Source: Proteinivorax hydrogeniformans (lineage in GTDB: Bacteria > Bacillota > Proteinivoracia > Proteinivoracales > Proteinivoracaceae). From it: DNA of 64,000 bases. The DNA is taken from assembly GCF_040515995.1 (NCBI RefSeq), contig NZ_CP159485.1, forward strand, positions 186,001 to 250,000, read 5' to 3'. The notes below the pieces were generated by a model. That model was given only the letters and a program-made list of their open reading frames with translations. It was not told the DNA's origin and did not search any database. Position 1 is the first letter of the stretch, and each line of letters opens with the position of its first letter. Position numbers and translations under genes: made by a program. Below, one piece after another: positions 8,851-18,724 of the stretch.

Positions 8851-9882
8851 ATGACAGTTAAAGTTATGCACTGGGGTTTAGGAGCCATGGGAGGACAAAT
8901 GGCAGAACTTATAGCCACAAAAAAAGGTATTACTTCGGTGGGGGCTATTGATTTAGACCCTAATAAAGTAGGCAAGCCTTTAGGAGAGATTTTTGAGGGA
9001 CAAACTAACGACGTTAAAGTAAGTGATGATGCCAAAAAAGTACTCAGTGAAGAAGCAGATATCGTGATAATTGCAACCGGCTCATTTACAGAGGAAGTAT
9101 ATCCTTTAGTAGAGCAAGCTTTAAACAGCAAGAAAAATGTAATCTGTATCGCAGAAGAAATGGCATTTCCAGCACAGCAGCAGCCAAAGCTGGCAAAACA
9201 ACTTGATGAGCTAGCTAAGGAAAACAATGTAACTCTTTTAGGAACAGGTATTAACCCAGGTTTTGTGTTAGACCTACAGATTATTGCTCTTACAGGTGTA
9301 TGCTACGATGTTCAAAAAATTGAGGCAGCTAGAGTCAATGACCTATCGCCATTTGGACCGACTGTTATGAAGACCCAAGGCGTAGGAACATCAGTTGAAG
9401 AGTTTAACAAGGGTATCGAAGATGGAAGCATAGTTGGACATGTTGGTTTCCCAGAATCTATGGCCATGGTAGCTAAGTCGCTAGGCTGGGAGCTAGACGA
9501 AATTAAAGAAACCAAAGAGCCAATAATCTCAAACACCCATAGAAAGACAAAATATGTGGAAGTTCAACCAGGTATGGTAGCTGGCTGCAAACATATAGCT
9601 TATGGAATCAAAGATGGCGAAACAGTTATCAAAATGGAGCATCCTCAACAAGTTTTACCAGAAACGGAAGGAATTGACACAGGTGATTACATCAATATAT
9701 TCGGAACACCAGAAGTAAGCATGGCAATCAAACCAGAAATTCCTGGTGGAATTGGAACGGTATCTGTGGCAGTAAACTCAATAGCTAACGTTATAAACGC
9801 AGAGGCAGGACTTGTGACAATGGCAGATCTTCCTGTGCCAGCGGCAATTATGGGAGATATCAAAGATAGACTAAAAAAGTAG
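8851..9882 (+). CDS. ord: 2,4-diaminopentanoate dehydrogenase
   Basis: Oxidatively deaminates (2R,4S)-2,4-diaminopentanoate at C4 to 2-amino-4-oxopentanoate with NAD(P)+, the third step of ornithine oxidation. The 343-residue protein has a dihydrodipicolinate-reductase-like Rossmann fold: HWGLGAMGGQMAEL at the N-terminus, then VGAIDLDPNKVGK and IVIIATGSF. The middle shows LLGTGINPGFVLDLQ. The ATG follows AAAGGAG. It is the first gene behind the sigma-54 promoter, and ortA begins 13 bp after it. Fit to the Clostridium sticklandii pathway order makes the call firm. Confidence 0.93.
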   Translation: MTVKVMHWGLGAMGGQMAELIATKKGITSVGAIDLDPNKVGKPLGEIFEGQTNDVKVSDDAKKVLSEEADIVIIATGSFTEEVYPLVEQALNSKKNVICIAEEMAFPAQQQPKLAKQLDELAKENNVTLLGTGINPGFVLDLQIIALTGVCYDVQKIEAARVNDLSPFGPTVMKTQGVGTSVEEFNKGIEDGSIVGHVGFPESMAMVAKSLGWELDEIKETKEPIISNTHRKTKYVEVQPGMVAGCKHIAYGIKDGETVIKMEHPQQVLPETEGIDTGDYINIFGTPEVSMAIKPEIPGGIGTVSVAVNSIANVINAEAGLVTMADLPVPAAIMGDIKDRLKK

Positions 9883-9895
9883 GAGGTGGCCTGTA

Positions 9896-10213
9896 GTGTC
9901 TGTAACCTACCCAAAAGGAAGTTTCGTAGAAATACAAAGTGAGATTTTACCTCCGGGCAAAAGGGCTGACCACCTCCCGGAGGACACAAAAGCAACACCA
10001 CTTACTATGAAGGTCAAAGGATTTCTACAAAAGCCAGGCAAAGAAGGGGAAACTGTACAAGTAAAAACAGTTATCGGTAGAATGCATCAAGGTGTTTTGG
10101 TAAATCCAAACCCAAGGCATACCCATGACTTCGGCGACATAGTAGAAGAGCTTTTTGAAGTTCAACAAAGCTTTAAAGACTTTCTAAAAGAAGGTGGTGA
10201 TAGCAATGAATAA
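9896..10213 (+). CDS. ortA: 2-amino-4-ketopentanoate thiolase, alpha subunit
   Basis: Small subunit (105 residues) of the thiolase that cleaves 2-amino-4-ketopentanoate with CoA to acetyl-CoA and alanine. It starts at GTG 9896 behind AGGAGGTGG. Recognisable OrtA features are EILPPGKRADHLPEDTK and GRMHQGVLVNPNPRHTHDFGD. The end overlaps the ortB start by 8 bp, so the two subunits are translationally coupled. There is no domain with a known fold by eye; the call rests on family resemblance and gene order. Confidence 0.9.
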   Translation: MSVTYPKGSFVEIQSEILPPGKRADHLPEDTKATPLTMKVKGFLQKPGKEGETVQVKTVIGRMHQGVLVNPNPRHTHDFGDIVEELFEVQQSFKDFLKEGGDSNE

Positions 10214-11609
10214 TAGCTATAACGCCGTTATGAGCAGAAGAAATCAAATTATGAAAAAAGCCATCGGGTTAGACTACAGCCAGTTTCAACTATCAGATAT
10301 AGCCTTTGATTATGAAAAAATGATGACTCATGGCGAATACAGCATAGACCGCATTGCCGAAATACAAAAAAGTCAAGGGGTAGGCAATACCCCCCTATAC
10401 GAACTAAAAAACTTTACGGAAATTGCCCGAAAGTTAGCGCCGGCAGGCAAAGGAGCACGAATCTTTGTAAAAGATGAAGCGGCAAACCCTTCTGGAAGCT
10501 TTAAAGATAGAAGAGCAGCTGTTTCTGTATATCACGCCAAAAAGCACGGATACAAAGGTGTCATAGCTGCAACTTCCGGTAACTATGGAGCGGCAGTAGC
10601 ATCGCAAGCAGCTATGCAGATGCTAGATTGTATCATTGTACAAGAGGCCTTTGACTCAAATGGTGTTTACCAGCCAGAGATAATGGAAAAGGGAAGAGCA
10701 TGTGAAACATACGGAGCTGAAGTAATCCAGCTGTCAGTAGGACCTGAACTTTTCTATGTGTTTCTAAAAACACTAGAGGAAACAGGATACTTTAACGCAT
10801 CGCTATATTCTCCCTTTGGAATAGCAGGTATTGAAACGCTAGGACTAGAAATTGCAGAGCAATGTAAAGAAATTGCAGGTAAAGCCCCTAGCAAAGTTAT
10901 TGTTACTCACGCCGGTGGAGGCAACTTAACTGGCACAGCAAGGGGACTACAAAAAGCAGGTTGTACGAACACCGAAATTATTGGTGCCTCTATCGACCTA
11001 GCAGGGCTGCATATGGCCAGTGATAATGACTTTAACAGAAAATCATTCACAACAGGTCATACAGGCTTTAGCGTACCATTTACAACTTGGCCTGATAGAG
11101 CAGATGTCCCTAAAAATGCAGCAAGACCTCTAAGATACTTAGACCGCTTTGTAACAGTATCTCAAGGTGAGGCATTCTACGTAACTGAGATGCTAGCTAA
11201 GCTAGAAGGTATGGAACGAGGACCAGCTGGCAACACGTCCTTAGCAGCAGCTATAAAAATAGCTCAAGAAATGGACCAAGATGAAGTGCTAGTAGTACAG
11301 GAAACAGAATATACAGGAGCGGGAAAACATATAAATGCTCAGCTTTCCTTTGCAAAGGAAAACGGCATAAAAATCCAGCACGGAGACCCAGCGGAAAATG
11401 TGCCAGGTGAAAATATCATATTCCCAAAAGACCCATCCCTGATAAAAGTAAAAGAACATAGCATAGACAAACTTAGAAACACATATTTGAAAAATATTAA
11501 AAAGAACTTTGACATAACTGACCTAAAAGATGTTGACTGGAAGTTCTTAGAACAAGAACTAAACTGCACTAAGTCTCACATAAAAAACTTGTTGGGAAGG
11601 GAGAGTTAA
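10206..11609 (+). CDS. ortB: 2-amino-4-ketopentanoate thiolase, beta subunit (PLP)
   Basis: Catalytic PLP subunit of the thiolase, about 467 residues, fold type II (threonine-synthase-like). The Schiff-base lysine is in NPSGSFKDRRA, and the phosphate-binding glycine-rich loop is THAGGGNLTGTA. I choose ATG 10206, seven bases after GGTGG; GTG codons at 10194 and 10197 are in frame but overlap the ribosome site. It overlaps ortA and is followed 4 bp later by oraS. Product: acetyl-CoA plus alanine. Confidence 0.94.
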   Translation: MNNSYNAVMSRRNQIMKKAIGLDYSQFQLSDIAFDYEKMMTHGEYSIDRIAEIQKSQGVGNTPLYELKNFTEIARKLAPAGKGARIFVKDEAANPSGSFKDRRAAVSVYHAKKHGYKGVIAATSGNYGAAVASQAAMQMLDCIIVQEAFDSNGVYQPEIMEKGRACETYGAEVIQLSVGPELFYVFLKTLEETGYFNASLYSPFGIAGIETLGLEIAEQCKEIAGKAPSKVIVTHAGGGNLTGTARGLQKAGCTNTEIIGASIDLAGLHMASDNDFNRKSFTTGHTGFSVPFTTWPDRADVPKNAARPLRYLDRFVTVSQGEAFYVTEMLAKLEGMERGPAGNTSLAAAIKIAQEMDQDEVLVVQETEYTGAGKHINAQLSFAKENGIKIQHGDPAENVPGENIIFPKDPSLIKVKEHSIDKLRNTYLKNIKKNFDITDLKDVDWKFLEQELNCTKSHIKNLLGRES

Positions 11610-11613
11610 ATTT

Positions 11614-11979
11614 ATGGAAAGAAAAGATAACTATCAAGAAAAAAGAGAACACTTAAAAGACTTGACAAATGAACAACTAGATAAAAGGTTTTGGGATCTT
11701 TTAGAAAAAGTTGCAGATCCTTTGGTAGACTTAGCTTCAAAAAATACCTCACCTGCGGTAGAAAGGTCTGTACTTTTGCGTATGGGTTTTTCTTCTCTCG
11801 ATAGCAAAGCTATAGTGGAAAAGGTCTATGACGAAGGCTTACTAAAAAAAGGTGCCGGAAACGTAGTACTTAAACTAGCCCAAAAGCATGACGTAGACTA
11901 TAAAAAAGCCGGAGAAATGATTATCGAAAATGAAAATGCAATCAAAGAAGCTAGAGAGTTATTTGGAGGTGTAAAATAA
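11614..11979 (+). CDS. oraS: D-ornithine 4,5-aminomutase, small subunit
   Basis: Alpha (small) subunit of the B12- and PLP-dependent D-ornithine 4,5-aminomutase; 121 residues, the family length. It is a highly charged, mostly helical protein with no cofactor motif of its own; the conserved part includes LVDLASKNTSPAVERSVLLR and the tail AGEMIIENENAIKEARELF. Its last base is the first base of the oraE start codon (TAATG), so translation is coupled. It forms the heterotetramer with OraE. Confidence 0.93.
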   Translation: MERKDNYQEKREHLKDLTNEQLDKRFWDLLEKVADPLVDLASKNTSPAVERSVLLRMGFSSLDSKAIVEKVYDEGLLKKGAGNVVLKLAQKHDVDYKKAGEMIIENENAIKEARELFGGVK

Positions 11980-14162
11980 TGTCTAAGATCGAAGAAAAAT
12001 TAGATGTTAAAGAGATTTTAAAGGGCCTAGATAGTTACAAGCCCCGTCGCAAAGGCTGGACTTGGCGTAAAAAAGCCGAAGGAATTAAAATGGGACCTTT
12101 TGAATACAAAGATGTTTCAGAGCCTCTAGAAAATAGCTACGGACTTCCTTCTTCAAAATACTTTGGCCATATAGACCCACAACCAGATTGCGTTATAACT
12201 TCAGAAATTGCTTCTGGTCGGTTCGAAGATGACATTCGTCGGATGCGCATGGCTGCATGGCATGGAGCAGACCACATCATGGTTATAAGAACAGCCGGAC
12301 AAAGTCACTATGACGGATTGATTGAAGGAACCCCAGAAGGAATTGGTGGGGTGCCAATTACTAGAAAACAAGTTAGAGCATCTAGAAAAGCTTTAGATAT
12401 GATTGAAGACGAAGTTGGCCGTCCGATAAACCTTCACTCCTATGTCAGCGGTGTAGCAGGACCAGATATCGCTGTGCTGTTTGCTGAAGAAGGTATAAAC
12501 GGAGCCCATCAAGACCCTCAGTATAACGTGCTTTATAGAAATGTTAACATGCAGCGTTCATTTGTAGATGCAGCTGTAGCTAAAAAGGTAATGGCCTCTG
12601 TCGATATGCTTCAGATAGATGGCGCTCATAACGCCAACGCAACAGCTAGAGAAGCGTGGAAGGTTATGCCAGAGCTTATGGTACAACACGGAATAAACTC
12701 AATGTTCTCCATGAAAGTTGGCATGGATAAAGAAAACATCTCACTTTCTACAGTGCCACCAACTGCACCACCTGCACCGTGTATGGACCTAGACCTTCCT
12801 TATGCAGTTGCACTAAGACAGCTATTTAAAGACTTTAAAATGCGTGCACAAATGAATACAAAATATATGGAATCTGATACCAGAGAAGCTACAGTAACTC
12901 ACACACTAAACCTACTTATATCAAAACTAACTAGCGTGGATATCCAAAGTACGATAACTCCAGACGAAGGAAGGAACGTTCCATGGCACTATAATAGCGT
13001 TCACGCTGTAAACACAGCAAAGCAAGCTCTTATAGGAATGGATAGATTAAAAGACATAGTACAGCTTAAACCTGATGGCCCGCTTTGGGATAAGGTTAGA
13101 GAACTAAAAGAAAGAGCAATCCTATTCTTAGAAGAAATAGTAGAGGCAGGAGGATACTTCAACGCCGTAGAGGAAGGTTTCTTTGTGGACAGCGGACAGT
13201 ATCCAGAGCGAAATGACGATGGCATTGTTAGAAAGTCTGACGGTGGCGTAGGCGCGGGAACTATAGTAGAACGGGACGAAGACTACTTCGCTCCAGTATG
13301 TCATCACTTCGGTGAAAATAACCTACCAGAAGGCATAGAAAACCCATGCGACCCTATCGAGGGATGTACACTGTGTAACCCAGATAAGATTGTTTACATC
13401 GACGAGCTAGATGAGGAAGATAACGCTCAAGTACGTATGGACTCCAAAAAAGATCATCGCCAAAAAGGCCTTCTATCACCAGAGGTAGAATGGTATGCTG
13501 ACGGATACGTAAGCATGAACTTATTTATACCAACCTCTGAGCGAGTAGCAGAGTATGCCGGCATGGAGATGGCTAAAAAAATGGGCTTAACTGATGTTGA
13601 GGTTATTCACAAGCAGGCTATGCACCCATCAGAGGGAACCCTAGTTGAGATAAAGGGAAGATTAGATGTAGCTATTAATCCAGATGAGTTAAACATACCA
13701 GAAAAAATCCCTACTTTATCAGATGATGAAATCAGAGAAGATATCAAAAAGAAACCAATGAAAGTAGTGGCAGCTACCGTTGGAGAAGATGAGCATTCAG
13801 TTGGTATGAGAGAAATTATCGACATAAAACATGGCGGTATAGAAGGCTATGGAATCGAAGCTCATTATCTAGGAACGTCAGTACCAATTAGCAAATGTGT
13901 TGATGCTGCATTAGAAATTGGTGCAGATGCCATATTAATATCCACAATTATAACTCATGCAGACATTCATCGTATCAACATGTCTCGTCTTGACCAGCTT
14001 TGCAAAGAAAAAGGAGTACGTGACAAGTTGATTTTAGCAGCTGGTGGAACTCAAGTAACAAATGATATAGCTGTGGAGGAAGGCCTAGACGCTGGATTCG
14101 GAAGAGGAACAAGCGGAGCTGATGTAGCGTCCTTCCTAGTTAAAAAAAGAAGAGAAATGTAA
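11979..14162 (+). CDS. oraE: D-ornithine 4,5-aminomutase, large subunit
   Basis: Large subunit (727 residues) that moves the terminal amino group of D-ornithine to C4, giving 2,4-diaminopentanoate, by adenosylcobalamin radical chemistry with PLP. An N-terminal TIM-barrel part is followed by a C-terminal B12 domain. The base-off B12 motif D-x-H-x-x-G appears as DEHSVG with His at residue 606. A lysine in DIKHGG lies at residue 617, 11 residues later, the same spacing as the His618/Lys629 pair of the characterised C. sticklandii enzyme, whose lysine holds PLP. All key residues seem intact. Confidence 0.96.
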   Translation: MSKIEEKLDVKEILKGLDSYKPRRKGWTWRKKAEGIKMGPFEYKDVSEPLENSYGLPSSKYFGHIDPQPDCVITSEIASGRFEDDIRRMRMAAWHGADHIMVIRTAGQSHYDGLIEGTPEGIGGVPITRKQVRASRKALDMIEDEVGRPINLHSYVSGVAGPDIAVLFAEEGINGAHQDPQYNVLYRNVNMQRSFVDAAVAKKVMASVDMLQIDGAHNANATAREAWKVMPELMVQHGINSMFSMKVGMDKENISLSTVPPTAPPAPCMDLDLPYAVALRQLFKDFKMRAQMNTKYMESDTREATVTHTLNLLISKLTSVDIQSTITPDEGRNVPWHYNSVHAVNTAKQALIGMDRLKDIVQLKPDGPLWDKVRELKERAILFLEEIVEAGGYFNAVEEGFFVDSGQYPERNDDGIVRKSDGGVGAGTIVERDEDYFAPVCHHFGENNLPEGIENPCDPIEGCTLCNPDKIVYIDELDEEDNAQVRMDSKKDHRQKGLLSPEVEWYADGYVSMNLFIPTSERVAEYAGMEMAKKMGLTDVEVIHKQAMHPSEGTLVEIKGRLDVAINPDELNIPEKIPTLSDDEIREDIKKKPMKVVAATVGEDEHSVGMREIIDIKHGGIEGYGIEAHYLGTSVPISKCVDAALEIGADAILISTIITHADIHRINMSRLDQLCKEKGVRDKLILAAGGTQVTNDIAVEEGLDAGFGRGTSGADVASFLVKKRREM

Positions 14163-14185
14163 TTTAAAAAAGGGGGAGTAACGGT

Positions 14186-15541
14186 ATGAAATTAGACTTA
14201 ATAGTTGCAGAGATCGGAAGCACCACCACTGTTGTTAACGGATTTACAGGCTTGAACTCCCCCAATCCTACTTTAGTGGGACAGGGGCAAGGTCCAACGA
14301 CTGTGGAGCAAGGAGATGTTACTCAAGGTTTAGAAATGGCCATTTCTAACTTAGCTAAAAAAGCCGGCGTTAAAGATGTTAAATATCATGACATGCTAGC
14401 TACTAGCAGCGCTGCTGGTGGTTTAAAGATGACCGTTCATGGTCTAGTATACGATATGACCGCAAGGGCAGCTAAAGAGGCTGCTTTGGGGGCAGGAGCT
14501 GTTATTAAAGACATTACTAACGGAAAGCTTAAAGATCGGGATATAGCTAGGATTCAAAAAATTAACCCTAACATAATTCTACTAGCTGGCGGTGTAGATT
14601 TCGGCGAAGAAGAGACCACCTTAGAAAATGCTTACTCACTAAGCAAGCTACCCTTAGATGTTCCGTTTATATATGGCGGAAACAAAAAGTTGACAGAAGA
14701 GATAGTTGAAGTCTTTGAAAAAGAAGGCAAAACTATCCGTCCGATAGAAAATGTGTATCCAGCCATAGACCAACTAAACATCGAACCAGCAAGGAGAATA
14801 ATACAGGAAATATTTGAGCAGCATATCACCAAAGGCCCTGGCATGAGCAATATCAGGCAGATGGTAAACTCTAAAATTGTCCCAACACCGGGAGCGGTAA
14901 TGATGGGAGCCAAAGCCCTTTACGAAGAGATTGGTGACCTAATGGTAGTAGATGTTGGGGGAGCAACCACCGACGTTCACTCTGTTACAGAAGGTTCAGA
15001 GGAACTAAGTCGTTTTAGAGTATCTCCTGAGCCGTTTGCAAAAAGGACAGTAGAAGGCGACTTAGGAGTGTATGTTAACAGCCAGAATATAGTTGAAATG
15101 ATAGGGCAAGGCAAAGTAAGCGAATTAGCGGGTATTAATGAAGATGATCTAGAGAAAAACATCTTGCCAATCCCCGAAAATCAAAATCAAAGAAAGCTGT
15201 CTTCAATTCTTACTGAAAAAGCGGCCTGTGTAGCTGTTAACCGTCATGTAGGCAAGCTAAAAACACTTTACGGTCCTAGCGGTCGTTATAAAGTAGTGGA
15301 AGGCAAAGATTTAACTCAGGTTAAATGGATAATTGGAACAGGTGGCGCACTTACTAGACTTTCTGGCGGCACACAAACACTCAAAAAAGTTAAGCTCAAC
15401 GTAAAAGGAGACCTCCTATTACCAAAAGAAGGAGCTAAACCACTTTTAGATAACGATTATAACCTTGGGGTTTTAGGGGTTATGTCCGCTAAATATCCAA
15501 AGGAAAGTATCCAACTTATGAAAAAGAGCTTAAAGCTCTAA
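14186..15541 (+). CDS. GlmL/MutL-family protein linked to ornithine aminomutase
   Basis: A 451-residue member of the GlmL/MutL family (not the mismatch-repair MutL), usually encoded beside B12-dependent mutases and thought to act as a chaperone or reactivase. It has an actin/Hsp70-like ATPase pattern: AEIGSTTTVVNGF at the N-terminus, LLAGGVDFGEEET, VVDVGGATTDVHS and a late glycine segment IGTGGALTRLSGG. It lies 23 bp after oraE and 18 bp before orr. In the known ornithine cluster the equivalent gene is called or-4. Its partner here is most likely OraSE. Confidence 0.88.
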   Translation: MKLDLIVAEIGSTTTVVNGFTGLNSPNPTLVGQGQGPTTVEQGDVTQGLEMAISNLAKKAGVKDVKYHDMLATSSAAGGLKMTVHGLVYDMTARAAKEAALGAGAVIKDITNGKLKDRDIARIQKINPNIILLAGGVDFGEEETTLENAYSLSKLPLDVPFIYGGNKKLTEEIVEVFEKEGKTIRPIENVYPAIDQLNIEPARRIIQEIFEQHITKGPGMSNIRQMVNSKIVPTPGAVMMGAKALYEEIGDLMVVDVGGATTDVHSVTEGSEELSRFRVSPEPFAKRTVEGDLGVYVNSQNIVEMIGQGKVSELAGINEDDLEKNILPIPENQNQRKLSSILTEKAACVAVNRHVGKLKTLYGPSGRYKVVEGKDLTQVKWIIGTGGALTRLSGGTQTLKKVKLNVKGDLLLPKEGAKPLLDNDYNLGVLGVMSAKYPKESIQLMKKSLKL

Positions 15542-15559
15542 AAAGGTGGTGTTAATTCT

Positions 15560-16618
15560 ATGTACCCACAGATTGAGATTGATTTAAACAAGATTTCAGA
15601 TAATGCTAAAGTTATGTTAGAAAAGTGTAAAGAACATGGCATTTATCCATGTGCTGTAACTAAAGTAACTTGTGCCGACGAACAAACAGCTGCAGCTTTG
15701 ATTAAAAGCGGTTTCAATCAGCTAGCTGACTCTAGAGTGGAAAATATCATAAAACTTAAAGAAGCTTTTGGCGACAAGATCGAAACACTGCTTTTAAGGC
15801 TTCCTATGCTTTCAGACTGCCATCGTGTTGTTAAGTATTGTGACATCAGTTTAAACTCAGAACTTTCCACGATAAAAGAGCTAAACAAGCATGCAAAAGA
15901 GCAAGGTAAAACCCATAAAATCATCATCATGGTGGACTTAGGAGATCTTAGAGAAGGTATTTGGCCCAGCGATGTTTTAGAGCTAAAAGAGCAGGTAAAA
16001 AAGCTAAAGAATATAGAAGTTTTAGGTTTAGGGACAAACTTAACTTGCTACGGCGGTGTTATACCAACTAACAAAAACCTTAAAAAGCTAATTGAATTAA
16101 AAGAAAGTTGGGAACAAGATGGTCAACAAAGCCTAAAAATAATATCAGGTGGCAACTCTTCTTCAATAAACATCATGACCTCTAAGGAAATACCAGAAGG
16201 AGTTAACCACCTAAGATTAGGAGAAAGTCTGTTTTTAGGTAGAGAAACTGTAGCTAGAAACCATATTGAAAACACCCACCTTGATGTTTTTAAAGTTAAG
16301 GCGGAAATAATCGAGGTAAAAAAGAAACCATCGGTTCCTATTGGAACAATAGGCCAAGATGCGTTTGGAGAGACACCAACCTTTGAAGATAAAGGCGAAC
16401 ACCTTAGAGCGATAGCTGCCATTGGTCGCCAGGATATAGCCCTATCTATGGAACCCACTTCAAAGAACATTAAAATCATAGGCGGCAGTAGCGATCACCT
16501 TCTTTTAGAAGCAGAAAATGTAGATATAAAAGTCGGAGATATAGTGGAATTTGTACCGGAGTATGGAGCTTTGCTAGCAGCTATGACATCTCCATACGTT
16601 AGAAAGATTTATAAATAA
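15560..16618 (+). CDS. orr: Ornithine racemase
   Basis: PLP-dependent amino-acid racemase of the alanine-racemase N-terminal fold, 352 residues, supplying D-ornithine for OraSE. The PLP lysine is in CAVTKVTCADE near residue 36. Other conserved parts are LADSRVENI, IIMVDLGDLREGI and ISGGNSSSINIM. The protein ends after the segment EFVPEYGALLAAM, typical of Orr/YhfX-like proteins. Placement directly after oraE and the GlmL-like gene makes ornithine the probable substrate. Confidence 0.92.
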   Translation: MYPQIEIDLNKISDNAKVMLEKCKEHGIYPCAVTKVTCADEQTAAALIKSGFNQLADSRVENIIKLKEAFGDKIETLLLRLPMLSDCHRVVKYCDISLNSELSTIKELNKHAKEQGKTHKIIIMVDLGDLREGIWPSDVLELKEQVKKLKNIEVLGLGTNLTCYGGVIPTNKNLKKLIELKESWEQDGQQSLKIISGGNSSSINIMTSKEIPEGVNHLRLGESLFLGRETVARNHIENTHLDVFKVKAEIIEVKKKPSVPIGTIGQDAFGETPTFEDKGEHLRAIAAIGRQDIALSMEPTSKNIKIIGGSSDHLLLEAENVDIKVGDIVEFVPEYGALLAAMTSPYVRKIYK

Positions 16619-16646
16619 AAATAAAATAAACAAATGAGGTGAAGAT

Positions 16647-17582
16647 ATGGGAAAATTTGTAGTAATTGCCTTAGGCGGTAACGCCATCTTGCAACCAAAG
16701 CAAAAGGGCACCGCTGATACCCAATATCAAAATATTTACGCAACCTGTGAGCACATAGCAACATTGTTAAAATCAGGCTACAAAGTGTTGCTAACCCACG
16801 GAAATGGTCCACAGGTAGGCAATATTTTACTTCAACAAGATGAGGCAAAAGATGTAGTAAGCCCAATGCCATTAGATGTATGTGGCTCTATGAGTCAAGG
16901 ATTCATTGGCTATATGTTCCAAAGAGCGATGAGAAATGTGCTAAAGAAAAATAACATGGATAAAGAAGTAACCACATTAGTTACTCAAGTAAAAGTAGAT
17001 AAAAATGACCCAGCTTTTGAAAATCCAACTAAGCCTATCGGACCGTTTTATACTGAAGACGAAGCAAAAGAGCTCATGACTAAAGGTTATGATATGATAG
17101 AAGATAGCGGACGTGGCTGGCGCCGAGTGGTGCCATCTCCAAATCCCATTGGAGTTATGGAAGAAAAAAGCATATTACAGCTTATCGAAAACGATAACTT
17201 AGTAATTGCATCAGGTGGCGGCGGAATTCCCGTTGTAGAAGGTGAAACTTTAGAAGGAATAGAAGCGGTAATAGATAAAGATCTAGCCGGACAAAAACTT
17301 GCTATGGATGTAAAAGCTGACTCCTTTGTAATCCTTACAGATGTTGATTATGTCTTTATTAACTACAACACACCACAGCAAGAGAAGCTAGGCAAAATTA
17401 CCGTAGCAGAAATTGAAAAACTTGTAGAAGAAGGACATTTTAAAGCTGGCAGCATGGGACCAAAAGTAGAAGCAGCAATAAAATTTGCAAAAGCTACTGG
17501 GCAGCCAGCTATCATAGCATCACTAAATAGCGTGCTAGATGCACTAGAGCATAAATCAGGGACGATAATAGTTCCAGAATAA
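16647..17582 (+). CDS. arcC: Carbamate kinase
   Basis: Catalyses carbamoyl phosphate plus ADP to ATP, CO2 and ammonia, the energy-yielding step of the arginine deiminase route. The 311-residue protein shows [12 protein letters not shown] at the N-terminus, [47 protein letters not shown] and the end [13 protein letters not shown]. It lies between orr and argF in the same direction with gaps of about 20-28 bp, so it is read with the ornithine operon. Confidence 0.97.
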   Translation: MGKFVVIALGGNAILQPKQKGTADTQYQNIYATCEHIATLLKSGYKVLLTHGNGPQVGNILLQQDEAKDVVSPMPLDVCGSMSQGFIGYMFQRAMRNVLKKNNMDKEVTTLVTQVKVDKNDPAFENPTKPIGPFYTEDEAKELMTKGYDMIEDSGRGWRRVVPSPNPIGVMEEKSILQLIENDNLVIASGGGGIPVVEGETLEGIEAVIDKDLAGQKLAMDVKADSFVILTDVDYVFINYNTPQQEKLGKITVAEIEKLVEEGHFKAGSMGPKVEAAIKFAKATGQPAIIASLNSVLDALEHKSGTIIVPE

Positions 17583-17602
17583 ATCAAAGGGAGGAATTTA
17601 AA

Positions 17603-18595
17603 ATGGCTTTAAACTTAAAAGGAAGACATCTATTAACACTAAAGGACTTTACACCTCAAGAAATTCAGTACCTACTAGATCTTGCAAAGGACTTAAAAAC
17701 CAAAAAAAGATTAGGAATTAAGGAAAAATCTCTAGAAGGTAAAAACATCTGTTTGTTATTCCAAAAAACTTCCACTAGAACAAGATGTGCTTTTGAGGTT
17801 GCAGCTTTAGACGAAGGAGCTCATGTAACCTTCTTAGGTGCTAATGACTCACAAATGGGCAAAAAGGAATCCCTAGAAGACACCGCCAAGGTTCTAGGCA
17901 GATACTATGACGGTATAGAGTACAGAGGATTTGAGCAAAAAGTTGTCGATCTACTTGCTGAGCATGCTGGTGTACCAGTATGGAATGGACTTACTGATTT
18001 ATACCACCCAACCCAAATTCTAGCTGACTTACTTACAATAATGGAGCATGTAGATAAGCCGCTAAGCGAAGTTAAGTTTGCTTATCTAGGTGATGCTAGA
18101 AACAACATGGGTAACTCACTTATGATTGGTGCTGCAAAAATGGGTATGGACTTTAGAGCAGTTGCTCCAAAAGAGTTATTCCCAGCTGAAGACCTTGTAT
18201 CTGAAATGAGAGAGCTTTCCGATGAAACTGGCGCAAAAATTACACTAACAGAAGATATTGCTGAAGGTGTTAAAGATGCTGACGTAATCTATACTGACGT
18301 ATGGGTATCTATGGGAGAAGAAGACCAGTTTGAGCAGCGTATCAAGCAGTTATCTCCATATCAAGTAAATATGGACATGATTAAAAAGACTAACAACCCA
18401 AATGTAATTTTCATGCATTGCCTGCCAGCTTTCCACGACACCGAAACCGTTGTAGGAAAAGAAATTGCAGAGAAATTTGATATCAAAGAAATGGAAGTTA
18501 CAGACGAGGTGTTTAGAAGTAAGCACTCTGTGGTATTTGATGAAGCAGAAAACAGAATGCATACAATAAAAGCTGTAATGGTCGCAACCTTATAA
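17603..18595 (+). CDS. argF: Ornithine carbamoyltransferase (catabolic by context)
   Basis: Interconverts ornithine plus carbamoyl phosphate and citrulline; 330 residues. The carbamoyl-phosphate loop reads [12 protein letters not shown], the ornithine site MHCLPAFHD, and the HPTQ motif is in YHPTQILAD. In this position, behind carbamate kinase and with arcA next, it probably runs as the catabolic enzyme (ArcB). The sequence alone does not separate ArcB from anabolic ArgF. It is followed by a terminator. Confidence 0.95.
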   Translation: MALNLKGRHLLTLKDFTPQEIQYLLDLAKDLKTKKRLGIKEKSLEGKNICLLFQKTSTRTRCAFEVAALDEGAHVTFLGANDSQMGKKESLEDTAKVLGRYYDGIEYRGFEQKVVDLLAEHAGVPVWNGLTDLYHPTQILADLLTIMEHVDKPLSEVKFAYLGDARNNMGNSLMIGAAKMGMDFRAVAPKELFPAEDLVSEMRELSDETGAKITLTEDIAEGVKDADVIYTDVWVSMGEEDQFEQRIKQLSPYQVNMDMIKKTNNPNVIFMHCLPAFHDTETVVGKEIAEKFDIKEMEVTDEVFRSKHSVVFDEAENRMHTIKAVMVATL

Positions 18596-18600
18596 AAAAT

Positions 18601-18635
18601 AAAAGTTGAGGGTAACAAAATTATCCTCAACTTTT
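18601..18635 (+). terminator. Terminator at the end of the ornithine/arc operon
   Basis: 11-bp stem AAAAGTTGAGG (18601-18611) and CCTCAACTTTT (18625-18635), starting just after argF. The T run is short (four), so read-through into arcA is possible. Confidence 0.75.
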
Positions 18636-18643
18636 AAACTTAA

Positions 18644-18696
18644 TTGACAACAAAAGATATAACAATAATTTACTAAGCAGTCTACTATGTAGTAGA
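18644..18696 (+). promoter_or_regulatory. arcA upstream region: weak promoter and 16-bp palindrome
   Basis: A TTGACA lies at 18644-18649, with only a weak -10 candidate (TAATTT, 16 bp later). Downstream, TCTACTA-TG-TAGTAGA (18681-18696) is a perfect dyad just before the arcA ribosome site. It could be an operator or an RNA hairpin that affects translation. Confidence 0.4.
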
Positions 18697-18724
18697 GGAA
18701 AAAAGAGTTATGGGGGAATATAAA

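Noticed and set aside
8787-9227. Minus-strand open frame of 146 codons opposite ord
   Set aside because: Serine/alanine-rich shadow of a strongly recognised gene, no ribosome site.
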